Source of the DNA: Gracilaria gracilis
Taxonomy: Eukaryota; Rhodophyta; Florideophyceae; Gracilariales; Gracilariaceae
Direction: 5' to 3'
DNA: 64,000 bases
Assembly: GCA_030374805.1 (NCBI GenBank)
Contig: JARGSG010000032.1
Location: 496,001-560,000, forward strand
Position numbers and translations under genes: made by a program. The notes beneath the pieces are model-generated. The model ran no database searches. It was given only the letters and a program-made list of their open reading frames with translations, and was not told the origin of the DNA. This document shows positions 61,711 to 64,000 of this stretch, one piece after another; position 1 is the stretch's first letter; each line of letters begins with the position of its first letter.

Positions 61711-64000
61711 TTGGTATCAATTAACAACATGGTAGACAAGGCAAGAACGTGGGGCACACAGTCGCGCAAGAAGCCTGTAGGGGAGAAGAAGAAACTTGGT
61801 GAGGATAACAGAGGTTCAACACGAGTGGCTGCTAAAACAACGCCACGTAAATCACCAGCAGCGAAGGCCAACCACGGGCCTAATCCCACCGTCGGTCACC
61901 GCCATTCTCGGCGTAAAGGTACCTCTGGGAACACTAGCGATGTACATCAAAGTAGGCCATCGCCGAGCTCCCCAACGCGGTCCACTGGCACCGTTGAACA
62001 AAATCCCAATTCTGAAGAAATTTCACCGGTTCCGAAAGCTCGAGAACCGGCAGGTTCGTTGACAAGGGATATTGTGGAAAATGTTCGAGTTTCACAAGAG
62101 GAACAAGAGAATGTCCGTGTCTCTGAACTGGAAAGTAGACCCACTGCAAGAGAGCTACAACGGAGTGTGGGCGATCCCAGAACCATTCCACGGCAATCAC
62201 CATTTTCGACGCGAAGGGCATCTACAGTTGCCTTGAAGCCCCGACGGGTCGGCATACAGCGTGTGGGAAGGGGAAATTCTCGGAACTCGAATTTGTTAGG
62301 GCGAAAAAGACTCAGAGAGAAGAACTCTGAGCGGCGTGTGGCTGACACTGTGGACAATGCGGATAATGCAGGGGATGAAATAACTCCAGTATATCGTGCA
62401 ATGAAGAGGACTCTAACCTCTACTGTTCCACGAAGAACAGAAGTAGATGGAGTACAGGGAACAAGGGAGGTACATGAAGTGGAGCAGGAGGAGGAAGAAG
62501 ACAGGGCAACTGTCGAGAAAAAAATCAGGTCTTCTGGAAACCACAGAAATTTGCTGAAAGAAATCAATAGCTTGAAAGCAAAGGTGAAGAAGTTGGAGGA
62601 GGATTTGATGATACGGGGAGTCCTTGTAACGGTTGCGAAAGAGCAGAGCACAGCATTAAAAACTAAGCTTGAGGAGACGGAACTGGTGATTGAAGGTTTA
62701 CGTGGTGCATTGAAGCAGGAGGGCAGTAACACTTCCCGTACCGGTGAACCCGGACAAAACGGACGAAAGAAGCATCAAATCGCTGTAAGCGATGCGTTTC
62801 GAGGGGATGCACGAGGAGTGTATCACAATATGTTGACTTGGGCCAGGAGATAGACCAGTGAACTGTGTTTTGAAGGTGAGAAAGCTTCAAGGAATTGGAT
62901 CAATCGAGCTGAGATATTGGAGGGAGCGACGAAGAATGGAGAAGGGATAATTCGAAACGAGGGGGATGGTGTCGCGATAGTTCCCAAGAATCCTGTGAAG
63001 CTCCTTGCCAGTTTTGGAATGTTCACACCATCTGTTGAAGGAGGTGCGGATGCGCTGCTGAAGACTATGGTACAGGGTGAGTTGAAAGAAGTGAGTTGGG
63101 AAGGAATTAGACAGGCCTCTCTCACAGAAAGATGCATATTAGAAGTGTGTGCGGATATGTGTCTAAGGCAGAGAATGAAACAGACAATGAGTGATGTTGT
63201 GGGGGTGCGAAAGAGAAATACAAGGGATAAGTTTTCTTTGTTGTTGGGTTATGATCTGATATGGAGAAGAACGAAAGTGGTACAAGAAAATGCCGATGAA
63301 GTTGAACAGCAGCTGAGGGAAGCACAAGAGAACATCTTGTGACTTGGTGCGAATGAAACCTCCCCCACGTCATGGTGGAGGAAGGCACCGCTTGATCGTT
63401 TGAATTAGTCGAAGGCTAAGAATGACGGGGATGAAATGGATACGAACGACCAGGACTTGTTCTTCAGAAACACGGTAGGTGTAAAAGTGTTGAAGGACTT
63501 CATTGCATATGATGTTGAGGATAAAGAGGAAGGGACATTAGTGGATGGCACGATACTGACACTCGCACGCTTAGACACATGGATTCTGACGGTTGTCGCT
63601 CTTGTTACTTCTCAATCTCCGAGAGGTGGGCAAAGGCAGAAACACTTCGCGAAGAAGTATGCAGAGTTATTACCTCTCTGTTGGAAAAAGTTGTTGGAAG
63701 ATGTCCGGCAACATGTACAGAGAGGTTATTCCAAAGAGTTCCATCACTATGGGAGTGCAGCACATGAATGGACTGGAGTGCTGGGGAATGATATGAGGGA
63801 GGCTACGATAGCGTTTCGAATGCCCTCGAGCGGAAAGATATACCTAACGTTGCGTGAACGTTTCTTCGTTGAGAATGTGAGCAAGAGATTGGGATCAGTT
63901 ACAGATTGTTTTATAGGAGAGTGTGAGGAAAAGGACATGGATTTTAAGGAGATGGACATGCTGGGTTTTGGAAGTAGCACACCAGTGGGGGGAGGATTGC
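61711..64000 (+). pseudogene. Unrecognised large frame with three stops, runs off window
   Basis: One phase of at least 763 codons (likely ATG at 61729, MVDKARTWGTQSRKK) is broken by TAG 62851-62853, TGA 63340-63342 and TAG 63406-63408 and continues past 64000. The N-terminal ~250 residues are basic and Ser/Pro/Arg-rich, then acidic (EVEQEEEEDRATVEKK). A coiled coil follows near residues 285-345 (LLKEINSLKAKVKKLEEDL). From about 62860 the composition becomes that of a folded alpha-helical protein (PVKLLASFGMFTPSVEGGAD, SLTERCILEVCADMCLRQRM), and the last part is helical too (EHTWTG-like, LTLRERFFVENVSKRL). I recognise no family. A retroelement gag/ORF1 or a structural protein of a large mobile element are possible. 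Confidence 0.4.

Overview
This window reads as nuclear DNA of a photosynthetic eukaryote, most likely a red alga; that is an inference from gene content and no rRNA or marker gene settles it. The evidence is decayed copies of plastid-type genes (an oxygen-dependent protoporphyrinogen oxidase, a PAP/fibrillin with a transit-peptide-like leader holding an AFVP motif, and a PPR protein) together with eukaryote-only genes (PAN2, a SHPRH-type SNF2 helicase) and three Ty3/gypsy elements plus one Ty1/copia element. Introns are scarce: only one is supported, in PAN2. The region looks like a repeat-rich gene graveyard. PAN2 is the only conserved cellular gene that appears intact.  Layout: 0.4-2.6 kb, unrecognised coding-like frames. 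3.35-7.3 kb (-), dead Ty3/gypsy chromovirus. 7.4-8.2 kb, first copy of an unknown repeated protein family. 8.7-9.8 kb (-), unrecognised gene with one stop. 10-10.7 kb, degenerate AT-rich repeats. 11.3-12.3 kb (-), unknown basic protein. 13.2-16.3 kb (+), CACTA-superfamily (Plavaka-like) transposase with frame breaks. 17.5-18.3 kb, unrecognised frame. 18.4-23.7 kb, a tandem segmental duplication of a tail-to-tail PPOX(+)/MoaA(-) pair, all pseudogenes. 23.75-27.7 kb (-), a young, internally deleted Ty1/copia element with 5-bp target duplications and a primer site matching half of initiator tRNA-Met. 28-29.3 kb (+), PPR pseudogene. 29.4-30.3 kb (-), PAP/fibrillin pseudogene. 33.1-36.8 kb (-), PAN2. 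37.2-38 kb, second copy of the unknown family. 38.2-43.5 kb (-), nearly intact Ty3/gypsy element with 249-bp LTRs and target duplications. 44.3-44.9 kb (-), F-box-like protein. 45.1-50 kb (+), SHPRH-like pseudogene, then an (AC)n run and a non-LTR retrotransposon remnant. 51.5-57.9 kb (+), Ty3/gypsy element whose pol frame holds seven stops and no frameshift. 58.2-64 kb, two unrecognised divergent frames flanking a palindrome array.  The most unexplained structure is at 59.5-61.4 kb: at least nine copies of a 30-34-bp palindrome, five of them in a tandem array with a ~135-bp period, each nested inside a longer imperfect palindrome that starts and ends with GGACAGCGG / CCGCTGTCC. Arm changes are matched between the two sides in some copies. 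It lies between a minus-strand coiled-coil frame and a plus-strand frame that runs off the window, as if forming the centre of one larger element.  A second window-wide pattern is that many frames stay open in one phase over kilobases yet carry premature stops of all three kinds, about 25 in ~15 kb, with very few frameshifts. Most of these stops could be C-to-T changes of CAA, CAG or CGA codons.
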